A stretch of 34,915 bases of DNA from an uncultured Sutterella sp. (lineage in GTDB: Bacteria > Pseudomonadota > Gammaproteobacteria > Burkholderiales > Burkholderiaceae_F). The translations under genes and the position numbers were made by a program. Below, one piece after another: positions 1 through 7,055 of the stretch. Position 1 is the stretch's first letter; each line of letters begins with the position of its first letter. The DNA lies in contig URFF01000012.1 of assembly GCA_900546995.1 (NCBI GenBank), positions 1 through 34,915 of the forward strand. Direction: 5' to 3'. Below the pieces are notes generated by a model. That model had not been told where the DNA came from, searched no databases, and saw only the letters and a list, made by a program, of their open reading frames with translations.

Positions 1-163
1 CAAAAGCGATATCGCCAATCTCACCATTTAAATGTTGCGCAAGAGGCTGTGCAAACACACTCCAAGCGTAGTTAGCCCCCGCGCAAATCAAGATAAAGCA
101 AGCCAATACAAAAACAACCCAACGCTTTTTCTCCAAACGGCTGTCATTGACGAGTGGTTTCAT
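1..163 (-). CDS. MFS transporter, OFA (oxalate/formate antiporter-like) family, 5' end only
   Basis: The start codon is at 161-163 on the minus strand, with a GGAG ribosome binding site a few bases upstream. The gene runs off the window, so only about 54 residues are seen. They begin with a charged cytoplasmic tail (MKPLVNDSRLEKKRW), then a hydrophobic first membrane helix (VVFVLACFILICAGANYAWS) ending in the AWSVF motif. The same arrangement (RWFYLALF...YAWSVY) opens the complete MFS gene at 20852-22048, which supports the family call. OFA carriers exchange or import small organic acids, but the substrate here is unknown. No downstream part is available to check for truncation. Confidence 0.75.
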   Translation of the reverse strand, partial: MKPLVNDSRLEKKRWVVFVLACFILICAGANYAWSVFAQPLAQHLNGEIGDIAF

Positions 164-451
164 AGGGAAACTCCTTTCGACTCGATCGTATTGAATCGGC
201 AAGTCTTTCCGGAATTAAAGTGCGAACTTTTTCATTCTACCCACAAGCTTGTCTACATCGAAAGTCCCTTTTAAGGAAAAACCTCAAAACACAAAAACGT
301 CAAAGTTTCTTCATTGAAAGACATTTATTGCAAAATGTTAGTGTGTGAAATCTCTTCAGGAAAAGATAATTCATTGTTTCATAAAATTTTTCTCATTAAA
401 AATATCTTTTACGTAATCATCGCGGAAACATTTCGTTGCTTCCTCAAGCAA
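164..451. other. AT-rich intergenic stretch without a gene
   Basis: This stretch separates the minus-strand MFS start from a possible plus-strand small RNA. A short plus-strand open frame at 32-274 overlaps the MFS coding start, has no ribosome binding site and no family features, so it is not called. The region presumably holds the MFS promoter and leader, but I could not fix a convincing -35/-10 pair. Confidence 0.5.
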
Positions 452-481
452 TTGTTCACGTCTTTTTGATAGCACTATGTT
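452..481 (+). promoter_or_regulatory. Possible sigma70 promoter of a small RNA
   Basis: TTGTTC at 452-457 and TATGTT at 476-481 are separated by 18 bp, predicting a start near 488. A strong plus-strand terminator lies about 60-90 bp downstream with no credible gene between, so the pair may drive a small RNA. Confidence 0.35.
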
Positions 482-487
482 TAAAGT

Positions 488-574
488 TAAAGGCGTGAGA
501 GACAAGCACTGCTGGTCCTCCGGAACAAGAGAAGAGAGAGAGTTAGGGCCGGGACGAAATCCCGGCCTTTTTTT
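488..574 (+). ncRNA. Candidate small RNA with an anti-Shine-Dalgarno motif
   Basis: The interval between the possible promoter at 452-481 and the strong terminator ending at 574 would give an RNA of about 87 nt with no convincing reading frame. It carries GGUCCUCCGG at 514-523, which includes CCUCC, the complement of Shine-Dalgarno GGAGG. It is followed by a purine-rich single-stranded stretch and the terminal hairpin. That layout is common in Hfq-type trans-acting RNAs. Against it: the minus strand has a 17-codon frame (GTG at 507-509, stop at 456-458) with a GGAGG site at 517-521, so the motif could instead be a ribosome binding site on the other strand. This is an inference only. Confidence 0.3.
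547..574 (+). terminator. Strong intrinsic terminator
   Basis: A perfect 8-bp GC-rich stem (GGCCGGGA / TCCCGGCC) with loop CGAAA is followed by seven T residues at 568-574. The T tract is on the plus strand only, so something upstream is transcribed rightward. Confidence 0.8.
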
Positions 575-636
575 AACAAAAACAGCAAAAAATCCGTACC
601 ATTAGCCGAGGATTAATGCACATTGGGATCTCTATC

Positions 637-1092
637 ATGCAAAAACTTTTAGTCACTCTTTTAGGAATTTCAACGATGACACTGGCCGCTTGCTCCGGCA
701 ACAGTATTGAAGACAAACTGGCGGGTAAAGCTGTCTCAAAGCTCGAGGGAACGTCTTGGCAGCTCGTTGTTGCCGATCCCAAGAAAACCGCTGACTGCGA
801 AAACCTTCCCCCAGTCATGGACTTTTTGGACGCTAAACGTGTCTCTGGTAACTTAGGTTGCAACCTTTTTAACACCGAATATCAATTGGATGGGAAAAAG
901 CTCACGTTTAAAGACGCTGCTGTCACACGTCGGATGTGCGCTCCCGAAGCCATGCAAACGGAAGCGAAACTTTTGAAAGTTCTTCAAGAAACTCGTTTTG
1001 TCACACAAAACGAACAAGGTTTGATGTTCTGGAATGAAAAGGGCGAGTTACTTGTGCAATACGAACCGGAAAAACCGGGTGCTTGCGAGTAA
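637..1092 (+). CDS. META-domain (HslJ-like) lipoprotein
   Basis: This is a 151-residue envelope protein. Its N-terminus MQKLLVTLLGISTMTLAAC is a lipoprotein signal with an LAAC lipobox, so the mature protein starts at a lipidated cysteine, followed by SGNS. A single META domain fills the rest: LEGTSWQLV near residue 35, the SGNLGCNLF turn, YQLDGKKLTF, then the TRRMC motif, as in E. coli HslJ. HslJ-like proteins are linked to envelope stress and novobiocin tolerance, but their biochemistry is not established. An in-frame ATG at 616 would add seven residues; I prefer 637 because it gives a standard lipoprotein signal and has a GGGA sequence 8 bases upstream. It is convergent with polA. Confidence 0.8.
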   Translation: MQKLLVTLLGISTMTLAACSGNSIEDKLAGKAVSKLEGTSWQLVVADPKKTADCENLPPVMDFLDAKRVSGNLGCNLFNTEYQLDGKKLTFKDAAVTRRMCAPEAMQTEAKLLKVLQETRFVTQNEQGLMFWNEKGELLVQYEPEKPGACE

Positions 1093-1111
1093 TTAGCGGT
1101 TGGCTGAAAAA

Positions 1112-1148
1112 GAGGTGTTGAGATTAAGTTGTTCAACACCTCCTTTTT
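1112..1148. terminator. Bidirectional terminator between the META gene and polA
   Basis: A 10-bp stem (GAGGTGTTGA at 1112-1121 with TCAACACCTC at 1133-1142) has a T tract on the right and an A tract (1107-1111) on the left. It can stop both convergent genes. Confidence 0.8.
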
Positions 1149-1162
1149 CTGCCTGCTCCGCA

Positions 1163-3916
1163 CTAATGAGCCGACTCCCAACTTTCACCAACGCCAACTT
1201 CAGCTAAAAGAGGGACCTTCAAGGTGGCCACACCTTGCATCAGTTGGGGCAATTTTTCCTTAACGCGACTCACTTCCTCATCGGGCACTTCCAAAACCAA
1301 TTCATCGTGCACTTGAAGAACCAGAAGGCTTTTGAGCTTTTCAGTTTCAAGCCAAGCCTGAACGGCAATCATGGCCTTTTTGATTAAATCAGCTGCCGTT
1401 CCCTGCATCGGCGCGTTAATGGCCGCCCGTTCGGCGGCGGCCCGGACCTGAGCGCGCGAACTTTGAATATCGGGTAACCATAATCTGCGACCGAAAGCTG
1501 TTTGCACAAAACCTTGACGGTGCGCAAGAGCACGCGTTTCATCCATATAGGCTTTAACCTTCGGGTAACGGGCGAAATACCGATCGATATAAACCTTCGC
1601 CGCCTGCGGCTCAATCCCTAAATTAGACGCCAACCCAAAGGCACTCATCCCGTAAATAAGACCAAAGTTAATCACTTTAGCCATGCGGCGTTGATCTGGC
1701 GTGACTTCATCCACTGTGACGCCGAAAACCTCCGCGGCAGTCGCTCGGTGAATATCCAGTCCGTCATGAAACGCTCTCAATAGCCCCTCATCACCTGACA
1801 AATGCGCCATGATACGAAGCTCAATTTGTGAGTAGTCCGCCGAAATGATTTGTTTTCCGGATTCCGCGACAAACGCTTCACGCACTTGCCGCCCTTCCTT
1901 AGTGCGCACCGGAATATTTTGTAAGTTCGGGTCACTGGAAGCCAAACGCCCCGTCACGGCAGTCGTTTGACCGAAAGTTGTATGCACGCGTCCGGTTTTA
2001 CCAAAAACCATCAAAGGCAACTTATCCGTGTAGGTGCTTTTGAGTTTACTTAACCGACGGAATTCCAAAATGGCTTTCGGTAACGGATAATCCAGCGCCA
2101 ACTGTTGTAGAACCTCCTCACCGGTACTGTAGCCACCCGTCGTCGTTTTTTTCGTTTTTGGGGGCACCGGCAGTTGAAGCTCCTCAAACAAAACGTGTGA
2201 GAGCTGCTTGGGGCTAGCCAAATTAAAATCATGCCCGACCATGCTGCGGCATTGCTCTTCTATCAAAACAATTTCGTCACCCAACGCGTCACTTTGAGCA
2301 CTTAACCGCAAGGAGTCAATTAAGACACCATTGCGTTCCGTCTTGAAAAGAACATCCTGTGTCGGCAACTCAATCGTTTCGTAAATCGTCTTTAGCCCCG
2401 CATCAGCGTTAACTCGTTCGGCTAGGACAGTGTACAAGTCGGCAATGGCTTGCGTACGCTGCGCCATGAAAGCGGCCGCCTCTTCGATCGTTGTTTCGCT
2501 TGCCTTGCGGGCTTTCGCGCCTTTGCCTAAAAGATCCTCGAGGCTCGCGACATCGGCTTTTAACCAACGCAAAGCGAGGTTGGCAACATCGTGCTTCATG
2601 TGCGCTTCAAGCACATAACTTAATAAGGTGATGTCGTTGGTGTTGGCTGCCAACGAATAGCCGGCATTGGTCAGCGCATGACGGGCAAACTTCGCTTCGC
2701 AAGTCACTTTAGGTGCCGCGCTATCAAACCAGGTTTTTAACGTTTGAATCGTGATATTCGCGCCAGTCCGATGCGCTATCGGTAAATAGTAGGCGCTATG
2801 CCCCACGCGCAGCCCGATACCTACAGCACAAGCGTGCATTCCATCGGTTTTATCGGCGAAAACTTCAAACGCAACCGGTTGATCGACTTGAGTCAATTGA
2901 GCGACGACCTCTCCGAGCGTCTCTTCGGTCACAATGACTGAAGTGTCCGTCGTGAGTTTTTGCGGGACAACGCTCGTATCTTCTTGGGCAATTGAAGCAA
3001 AAAGATCCAAGGTCTCAGAGATTTCTTCAGACTTTTGCGCCTTCTTTTTCTCCTTGGCCTCACGATCGACCTTTTTCTTACTTTGCTGCATTTCCCAACG
3101 GGCATAGAAATTTTGCAAAAAGGTCTGATTCTCTTCAGTAAAACTTAAAGAAGAAATGCCCTCTGGCACAAATGCCGATAAATCCGCATCGGTTTTAATG
3201 GTAACGAGCGCTCGCGCGGTCGGCAAAAACGGCAGCCCTTCACGAAGGTATTCGCCGGCTTTGCCTTTGACTTCGCCGGCTCGCGCGATCACCTCATCAA
3301 GACTGCCGAAATCGTTAATCCATTTAGCCGCCGTTTTCGGACCACACTTATAGATACCCGGAACATTGTCAACCGCATCGCCCATGAGCGACAAATAGTC
3401 AATAATGCGATCAGGGCTTACCCCATACTTAGCCTTAACGCCTTCAGGATCCAGAACCTGTCGCGTCATGGTGTTGATGATGACCACTTGATCATTGACC
3501 AATTGGCTCATATCTTTGTCACCCGTTGCGATAAAGACTTTGATGCCCGCCGCTTGCGCTTGAGCGGCAAGCGTTCCGATCACATCGTCGGCTTCAATGC
3601 CCGGCACTTGCAATAACGGCCAGCCAAGCGCCTTAATCATTTCGTGAATCGGTTCAACCTGGCTAGCCAAATCCTCCGGCATCGGCGGACGATTGGCCTT
3701 ATAGTCTGCGTAAATATCATCACGAAATGTTTTACCGTGCGCATCGAAAATACAAGCGGCAAAATCGGGTTTAACCATCTCGCGAATCATGTGCAGCATG
3801 TTGGCAAAGCCCTTGATCGCACCGGTCGGTTCTCCAGCGCTCGTTCTTAAATCAGGCAGGCCATGATAGGCACGGTAAAGATAATTGGATCCATCAACTA
3901 AAAGAGCGGTTTTCAT
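1163..3916 (-). CDS. polA: DNA polymerase I with a degenerate 3'-5' exonuclease site
   Basis: PolA removes RNA primers and fills gaps during lagging-strand synthesis and repair. The protein has 917 residues from the ATG at 3914-3916; an upstream in-frame GTG at 3937 is less likely because the family starts MKT-LLVDGS. Domains: 5' nuclease at about 1-275 (GIEADD and TGDKDMSQLV motifs), a lysine-rich linker at about 279-300, the 3'-5' exonuclease fold at about 325-500, and the polymerase at about 515-917. Polymerase residues are intact: DYSQIELR with D694, the RRMAKVINFGLIYG helix, and HDE at 870-872. By alignment with E. coli Pol I, the proofreading residues are changed: D355 to E351, E357 to F353, D424 to A411, Y497 to F483, D501 to R487. 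Proofreading is therefore probably absent. No strong ribosome binding site is visible. Confidence 0.95.
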   Translation of the reverse strand: MKTALLVDGSNYLYRAYHGLPDLRTSAGEPTGAIKGFANMLHMIREMVKPDFAACIFDAHGKTFRDDIYADYKANRPPMPEDLASQVEPIHEMIKALGWPLLQVPGIEADDVIGTLAAQAQAAGIKVFIATGDKDMSQLVNDQVVIINTMTRQVLDPEGVKAKYGVSPDRIIDYLSLMGDAVDNVPGIYKCGPKTAAKWINDFGSLDEVIARAGEVKGKAGEYLREGLPFLPTARALVTIKTDADLSAFVPEGISSLSFTEENQTFLQNFYARWEMQQSKKKVDREAKEKKKAQKSEEISETLDLFASIAQEDTSVVPQKLTTDTSVIVTEETLGEVVAQLTQVDQPVAFEVFADKTDGMHACAVGIGLRVGHSAYYLPIAHRTGANITIQTLKTWFDSAAPKVTCEAKFARHALTNAGYSLAANTNDITLLSYVLEAHMKHDVANLALRWLKADVASLEDLLGKGAKARKASETTIEEAAAFMAQRTQAIADLYTVLAERVNADAGLKTIYETIELPTQDVLFKTERNGVLIDSLRLSAQSDALGDEIVLIEEQCRSMVGHDFNLASPKQLSHVLFEELQLPVPPKTKKTTTGGYSTGEEVLQQLALDYPLPKAILEFRRLSKLKSTYTDKLPLMVFGKTGRVHTTFGQTTAVTGRLASSDPNLQNIPVRTKEGRQVREAFVAESGKQIISADYSQIELRIMAHLSGDEGLLRAFHDGLDIHRATAAEVFGVTVDEVTPDQRRMAKVINFGLIYGMSAFGLASNLGIEPQAAKVYIDRYFARYPKVKAYMDETRALAHRQGFVQTAFGRRLWLPDIQSSRAQVRAAAERAAINAPMQGTAADLIKKAMIAVQAWLETEKLKSLLVLQVHDELVLEVPDEEVSRVKEKLPQLMQGVATLKVPLLAEVGVGESWESAH

Positions 3917-4086
3917 TTTCGCTAGGACAAAACTCACTTAATCAGGTGCAAAACAATAGCAAATTTCTTGGTACAAAAACGACATTTTGCTGATCTTTTT
4001 GGGCAAAGGGAGAAAATGTCATACCTGTTTTCAAATTCGGCAATCAGAGCCTTCAATCTTTCTGTAGAATCGTTCACTTCTGTCCC

Positions 4087-4092
4087 TATAAT
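4087..4092 (+). promoter_or_regulatory. -10 element of the 4130-5372 operon
   Basis: A perfect TATAAT lies about 38 bp upstream of the chosen ATG at 4130, predicting a start near 4099. No good -35 is seen at 17 bp. This promoter also argues against the longer frame opening at 3968, which would place it inside the coding sequence. Confidence 0.55.
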
Positions 4093-4129
4093 AGAAGTTA
4101 AGGGCAACTCAAACAGAGCGAGTTTTATT

Positions 4130-4600
4130 ATGCGCAAGAGTTTATTTTTACTTTCCCTCATAAGTTTTGCGTTAGCGCAAGCCGGTGTGGCTTCGGCACA
4201 AACAAACGGGGCGATGCAACCGCCTCAAATTTCAGAGCAAGCGGCCGAAGCAGCATATAACAACGCCCAAAAACCGAAACGCGCTCCGAGCGGTTACGAC
4301 AAGCTGGCTCGTGAAAGTCAACGCTACGAGGCCAATCCTGACCTTGCACCAAGTGACGCTGATTACGCTAAAGCCCGTAAAGACCGTGAAGAAGGCCGAG
4401 TTGAAAAACCCATTGGATCTCGCACGCAAATTGAAACGGTTCGTGATCAAAATAACCGCATTACCGAGTATGTTGTGACACCGGGCTCAACGCGCTTACC
4501 GTATTCCGTTGAAAACCGTTCGGAATATCCCGCGAGTTCCGCCCCCGGTCACAGTAAAGACACCTTAGGGACACCTAAATTCATTAATTTCGGATTCTAA
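4130..4600 (+). CDS. Small exported protein, possibly DUF2782-like
   Basis: This 156-residue protein has a clear Sec signal (MRKSLFLLSLISFALAQAG, with likely cleavage after VASA), so it should be periplasmic. The middle (about residues 25-90) is hydrophilic, rich in charged residues and low in complexity. The C-terminal 60 residues contain an ITEYVVTPGSTRLPY segment and end in GTPKFINFGF. That segment, and the position beside polA and a BPSS1780-like gene, resembles the DUF2782 proteins of Burkholderiales, but I cannot confirm the family. The next gene starts one base after this stop codon, so the two are almost certainly cotranscribed and coupled. No function is known. Confidence 0.65.
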   Translation: MRKSLFLLSLISFALAQAGVASAQTNGAMQPPQISEQAAEAAYNNAQKPKRAPSGYDKLARESQRYEANPDLAPSDADYAKARKDREEGRVEKPIGSRTQIETVRDQNNRITEYVVTPGSTRLPYSVENRSEYPASSAPGHSKDTLGTPKFINFGF

Positions 4601-4601
4601 G

Positions 4602-5372
4602 ATGCAGGGACACATCGCCTCCTTTTCTTCCCCGATTAAATGGATCCGTCAGGGGCTTCAGGCTATTCGCCTAGCCCCTTTTGGCATGGTGAGCATTTGC
4701 ATTTTTTATGTGTTCACGATGTCCATTTTAGGAACCTTACCCTTTGTCGGACTGGTTCTTGCGGCGCTTTTTATGCCATTTGGCACGCTTTTGGTCATTC
4801 AAGGCACAAAAGACGCATACGCCGGTCGTGAGCCTGACTACGGTGTGATTGTTCGCCTCTTTAAAGATCGCCCGATGCGTTACCGCCTTTTCCGAATCGG
4901 ATTGGTATACGCAGCATTTTTATTGGTTGCCAATTACATCTATCTTTTCACTGCCATGGACGAGATGAGTCAATGGCAAATCAACGACGGCAAGATTGTC
5001 TGGCAATCCGTTTTAGATCACTTCCCGTGGACCGCTGCGATCATTACGCTAGTTTGTTACACCGCGGGCCAAATGGCGACTTGGTTTGCTCCGGCACTGG
5101 TTGCTTGGAAAAACATGACATTGGGCAAGGCTGTCTTTTATTCGTTTTTCGGATGCTTAAGAAATTGGCTTGCGATTTTGGTGCTCCTCATTTTGCTAGG
5201 AGTCATCACCATGCTTTGCTCTTTCGGGACCATTTTCTTAGCCTCTGCACTGGGTATTTCCGATTACGCCATCTATATCATGACGCCGATCGCTTTTGTT
5301 TTGACGGCGATCACCTACAGCACAATTTGGCCGATGTGGGATGACATTTACGGCGATATCGCTGTGGATTAG
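4602..5372 (+). CDS. BPSS1780-family-like integral membrane protein
   Basis: This 256-residue inner-membrane protein has about six hydrophobic segments, at roughly residues 25-45, 47-68, 98-118, 137-160, 188-214 and 222-243. Between helices two and three is a conserved-looking loop with IQGTKDAYAGREPDYG. The overall pattern and the polA neighbourhood match the uncharacterised BPSS1780 family of Burkholderiales. It starts one base after the preceding stop codon, so it is translationally coupled to the small exported protein, and the pair may act together at the envelope. No catalytic motif is visible and no function is known. Confidence 0.75.
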   Translation: MQGHIASFSSPIKWIRQGLQAIRLAPFGMVSICIFYVFTMSILGTLPFVGLVLAALFMPFGTLLVIQGTKDAYAGREPDYGVIVRLFKDRPMRYRLFRIGLVYAAFLLVANYIYLFTAMDEMSQWQINDGKIVWQSVLDHFPWTAAIITLVCYTAGQMATWFAPALVAWKNMTLGKAVFYSFFGCLRNWLAILVLLILLGVITMLCSFGTIFLASALGISDYAIYIMTPIAFVLTAITYSTIWPMWDDIYGDIAVD

Positions 5373-5385
5373 TCCAACATTTTTT

Positions 5386-5417
5386 AAAGGCTACGGAGAA
5401 AGTTTCCCGTAGCCTTT
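5386..5417. terminator. Bidirectional terminator
   Basis: AAAGGCTACGG at 5386-5396 pairs with CCGTAGCCTTT at 5407-5417, with T residues on both outer sides. It serves the membrane protein gene and the convergent MBL gene. Confidence 0.8.
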
Positions 5418-5424
5418 TTCGATT

Positions 5425-6210
5425 CTAAAACGTCAATGTCGTCCCATCATCGGGAACATACAAATCAACTAAATGCTTTTCCTTGGCAAATTCTTTTAAA
5501 GACTGACGTGTGACCGTTGCATGCGATACGCCTTCAACATGGGTGGCAATGATTTTCAGTTCCGGGAAATCATTCTTTAACGCCCAAATGTCATATTCGT
5601 TCATGATGAGTGCGTGACCTTTAGGAGCTTGAGCGCCGGCAGCGTTTACCGCGGTAATATCCGGCGAATATTTCTTAATCGAATCCACCACGCCACTATA
5701 GTAGATGGTATCACCAGCCAAGTAGAACACGTTTTGCTCTGAAGCTGACTTAAATACAATTCCGCACGCTTGATCGGTAATCTGCAATGCCATGTAAACA
5801 TGCTCTGTCACCAAATCCCCGCTACCGTGATCGCACGGCGTTTTGTATAACGTAATATTCCCAAAAGTCACACCATTTTCCGTTAACACCCGTACGTCCT
5901 GAAAACCTTTTGCCCTTGTCAGCGCAGCTTCCTCGTCATTTTGCGTAAAAAGTGGAATCGTTTTGGGTAAACACTGCATAGCGACTTCATCGAAATGGTC
6001 GAAATGCCAATGCGTAACAATGATGGCATCCACATTGAAAAGGGATTCGATACTGCAGGGAAGATCAATCGTTGGATTTCCACGGCCACAGACTGGAGCG
6101 TCCGGAACAATCGGATAGGTGTTGGCAGGAGCCAACATCGGATCAATTAAAAAACGCTTACCGGCAAACGTGACAATAGCCGTTGCGCTGCGAATTTGTT
6201 GAAATTGCAT
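5425..6210 (-). CDS. MBL-fold (UlaG-like) metal-dependent hydrolase
   Basis: This 261-residue cytosolic metallo-beta-lactamase-fold protein has no signal peptide. It carries the metal-binding THWHFDHFD motif near residue 88, a CDHGSGD segment with a second histidine, AGDTIYY with the bridging aspartate, and a C-terminal THVEG histidine. The shape (FAGKRFLIDPM near the start, single domain) resembles the UlaG/YddR-type branch, whose members hydrolyse small esters, lactones or phosphodiesters; the substrate is not predictable. Two adjacent ATG codons exist at 6213 and 6210. The GAGGAG site at 6217-6222 sits 3 nt from the first and 6 nt from the second, so I choose 6210. Its promoter has a dyad in a 19-bp spacer, which suggests control by a MerR-family activator. 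Confidence 0.85.
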   Translation of the reverse strand: MQFQQIRSATAIVTFAGKRFLIDPMLAPANTYPIVPDAPVCGRGNPTIDLPCSIESLFNVDAIIVTHWHFDHFDEVAMQCLPKTIPLFTQNDEEAALTRAKGFQDVRVLTENGVTFGNITLYKTPCDHGSGDLVTEHVYMALQITDQACGIVFKSASEQNVFYLAGDTIYYSGVVDSIKKYSPDITAVNAAGAQAPKGHALIMNEYDIWALKNDFPELKIIATHVEGVSHATVTRQSLKEFAKEKHLVDLYVPDDGTTLTF

Positions 6211-6242
6211 CATTTTCTCCTCATTGTGTTTATCACAAGAGG

Positions 6243-6273
6243 AGCATAGATGCTACAGGTACTGTAGATTCAA
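6243..6273 (-). promoter_or_regulatory. MerR-type promoter with a dyad in a 19-bp spacer, ahead of the MBL gene
   Basis: On the minus strand, TTGAAT (6268-6273) and TATGCT (6243-6248) are 19 bp apart. The spacer contains the near-perfect dyad CTACAGTACCTGTAG (6253-6267). A long spacer filled by a dyad is typical of MerR-family activated promoters, and the dyad resembles those of CadR/PbrR-type regulators. The MerR gene at 9025 is a candidate regulator. Confidence 0.55.
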
Positions 6274-6286
6274 GAACATTAACCAG

Positions 6287-6646
6287 CTATTTTTTACATG
6301 ACAGATGCATCACCTTTTCAATCATGTGGTGCAAAGCTTGCGCCAACTCTGAATCCGCCGCACGATAAAAAACTTCTTTTCCCTCGCGACGGCTTTGAAC
6401 CAGCCCGACAAATTTCAATAACCGCAAATGGTGGGCAACCGCGGGGCTACTCATATCCATGAAGGCGGCAATGTTGATCACACATTCTTCACTATGGCAG
6501 AGCAGCAAAAATATGCGGCAACGCACCGGATCACTCAACTGTTTAAAAACATTGGACACAATATCAAACTGCTCCGTATTGGGTAACCCCTCTGCCGTTT
6601 GATCGTAATGACCGTGATGATGAGGAAGATGAATTTCTGAACTCAT
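6287..6646 (-). CDS. ArsR/SmtB-family metal-sensing repressor
   Basis: This 119-residue winged-helix repressor is encoded divergently from an HMA protein and a Zn/Cd ATPase, so it probably represses both until metal binds. The N-terminus is histidine-rich (HLPHHHGHYDQ). The core has LSDPVRCRIFLLLCHSEECV and the recognition helix SSPAVAHHLRLLK. Possible metal ligands are the cysteines in RCRIFLLLCHSEECV, the N-terminal histidines and the C-terminal HHMIEKVMH. The classic ELCVCD motif of ArsR/CadC is only partly kept (EECVIN). There is no Shine-Dalgarno sequence before the ATG. Instead an operator-like palindrome begins three bases upstream, so the transcript may have a very short leader. Confidence 0.88.
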   Translation of the reverse strand: MSSEIHLPHHHGHYDQTAEGLPNTEQFDIVSNVFKQLSDPVRCRIFLLLCHSEECVINIAAFMDMSSPAVAHHLRLLKFVGLVQSRREGKEVFYRAADSELAQALHHMIEKVMHLSCKK

Positions 6647-6649
6647 AAA

Positions 6650-6665
6650 TTAAACGATTATTTAA
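6650..6665. promoter_or_regulatory. ArsR-type operator, copy A
   Basis: TTAAACGATTATTTAA is the first of three TTAA-N8-TTAA sites. It lies just upstream of the arsR start and immediately before the -35 box of the divergent promoter. Confidence 0.6.
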
Positions 6666-6667
6666 TC

Positions 6668-6696
6668 TTGACATCTTTTAATAAGGAGATTATATT
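6668..6696 (+). promoter_or_regulatory. Promoter of the HMA protein / P-type ATPase genes
   Basis: A perfect TTGACA at 6668-6673 is followed after exactly 17 bp by TATATT at 6691-6696. The predicted start is near 6703. Operators flank it on both sides, which fits steric repression. A TATAAT on the opposite strand at 6689-6694 may serve arsR. Confidence 0.75.
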
Positions 6697-6708
6697 TCCA
6701 ATTATCAA

Positions 6709-6724
6709 TTAAATGATTGCTTAA
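6709..6724. promoter_or_regulatory. ArsR-type operator, copy B
   Basis: TTAAATGATTGCTTAA lies just downstream of the predicted transcription start. It shares the TTAA-N8-TTAA layout and the GATT core with copy A. Confidence 0.6.
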
Positions 6725-6747
6725 TCAATAAATCAAAGGAGCTTATA

Positions 6748-6966
6748 ATGAAAAAGACCTATGAAATTGAAGTCGATTGCGCAAACTGTGCCCAACTGAT
6801 GGAACAAGCCGCCTCCAAAGTCGAAGGTATCGCTTCAGTCACCGTTAACTTTATGACCCAAAAAATGATTGTTACCTTCAAAGAAGGTGCTGATGACAAG
6901 GCGGTCATGAAGACCGTTTTATCTGAATGCAAGAAAGTTGAACCGGACTGCGAAATTTCGCTTTAA
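6748..6966 (+). CDS. Stand-alone heavy-metal-associated (HMA) domain protein
   Basis: This 72-residue ferredoxin-like HMA protein has the metal-binding DCANCA motif at about residues 10-15. That form is typical of the N-terminal domain of Zn/Cd/Pb ATPases, whereas copper chaperones usually have GMTCxxC. It is probably a zinc or cadmium chaperone, or a detached regulatory domain for the ATPase encoded next door, which lacks its own HMA domain. The start has an AAGGAG site about 6 bases upstream. A terminator hairpin and a third operator copy lie between it and the ATPase gene, so expression of the two can be uncoupled. Confidence 0.88.
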   Translation: MKKTYEIEVDCANCAQLMEQAASKVEGIASVTVNFMTQKMIVTFKEGADDKAVMKTVLSECKKVEPDCEISL

Positions 6967-6976
6967 TCGTTTTGAT

Positions 6977-7006
6977 AAAAGCACCATCCAATCATGGTGC
7001 TTTTTT
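6977..7006 (+). terminator. Terminator between the HMA gene and the ATPase gene
   Basis: AAAAGCACCAT pairs with ATGGTGC plus six T residues (7001-7006). Complete termination would leave the ATPase gene without a mapped promoter, so partial read-through or a further promoter near operator C is implied. Confidence 0.75.
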
Positions 7007-7018
7007 AAGATATAACGA

Positions 7019-7034
7019 TTAAACACTCGCTTAA
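7019..7034. promoter_or_regulatory. ArsR-type operator, copy C
   Basis: TTAAACACTCGCTTAA is a third TTAA-N8-TTAA site, 21 bp ahead of the ATPase start codon. TATAAC at 7011-7016 could be a -10 element of a second, separately repressed promoter, but no good -35 is seen. Confidence 0.5.
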
Positions 7035-7055
7035 TTATTAAAAAGGATTCAAAGA

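Noticed and set aside
32..274. An 80-codon plus-strand frame
   Set aside because: It overlaps the start of the minus-strand MFS gene, has no ribosome binding site and no recognisable domain.
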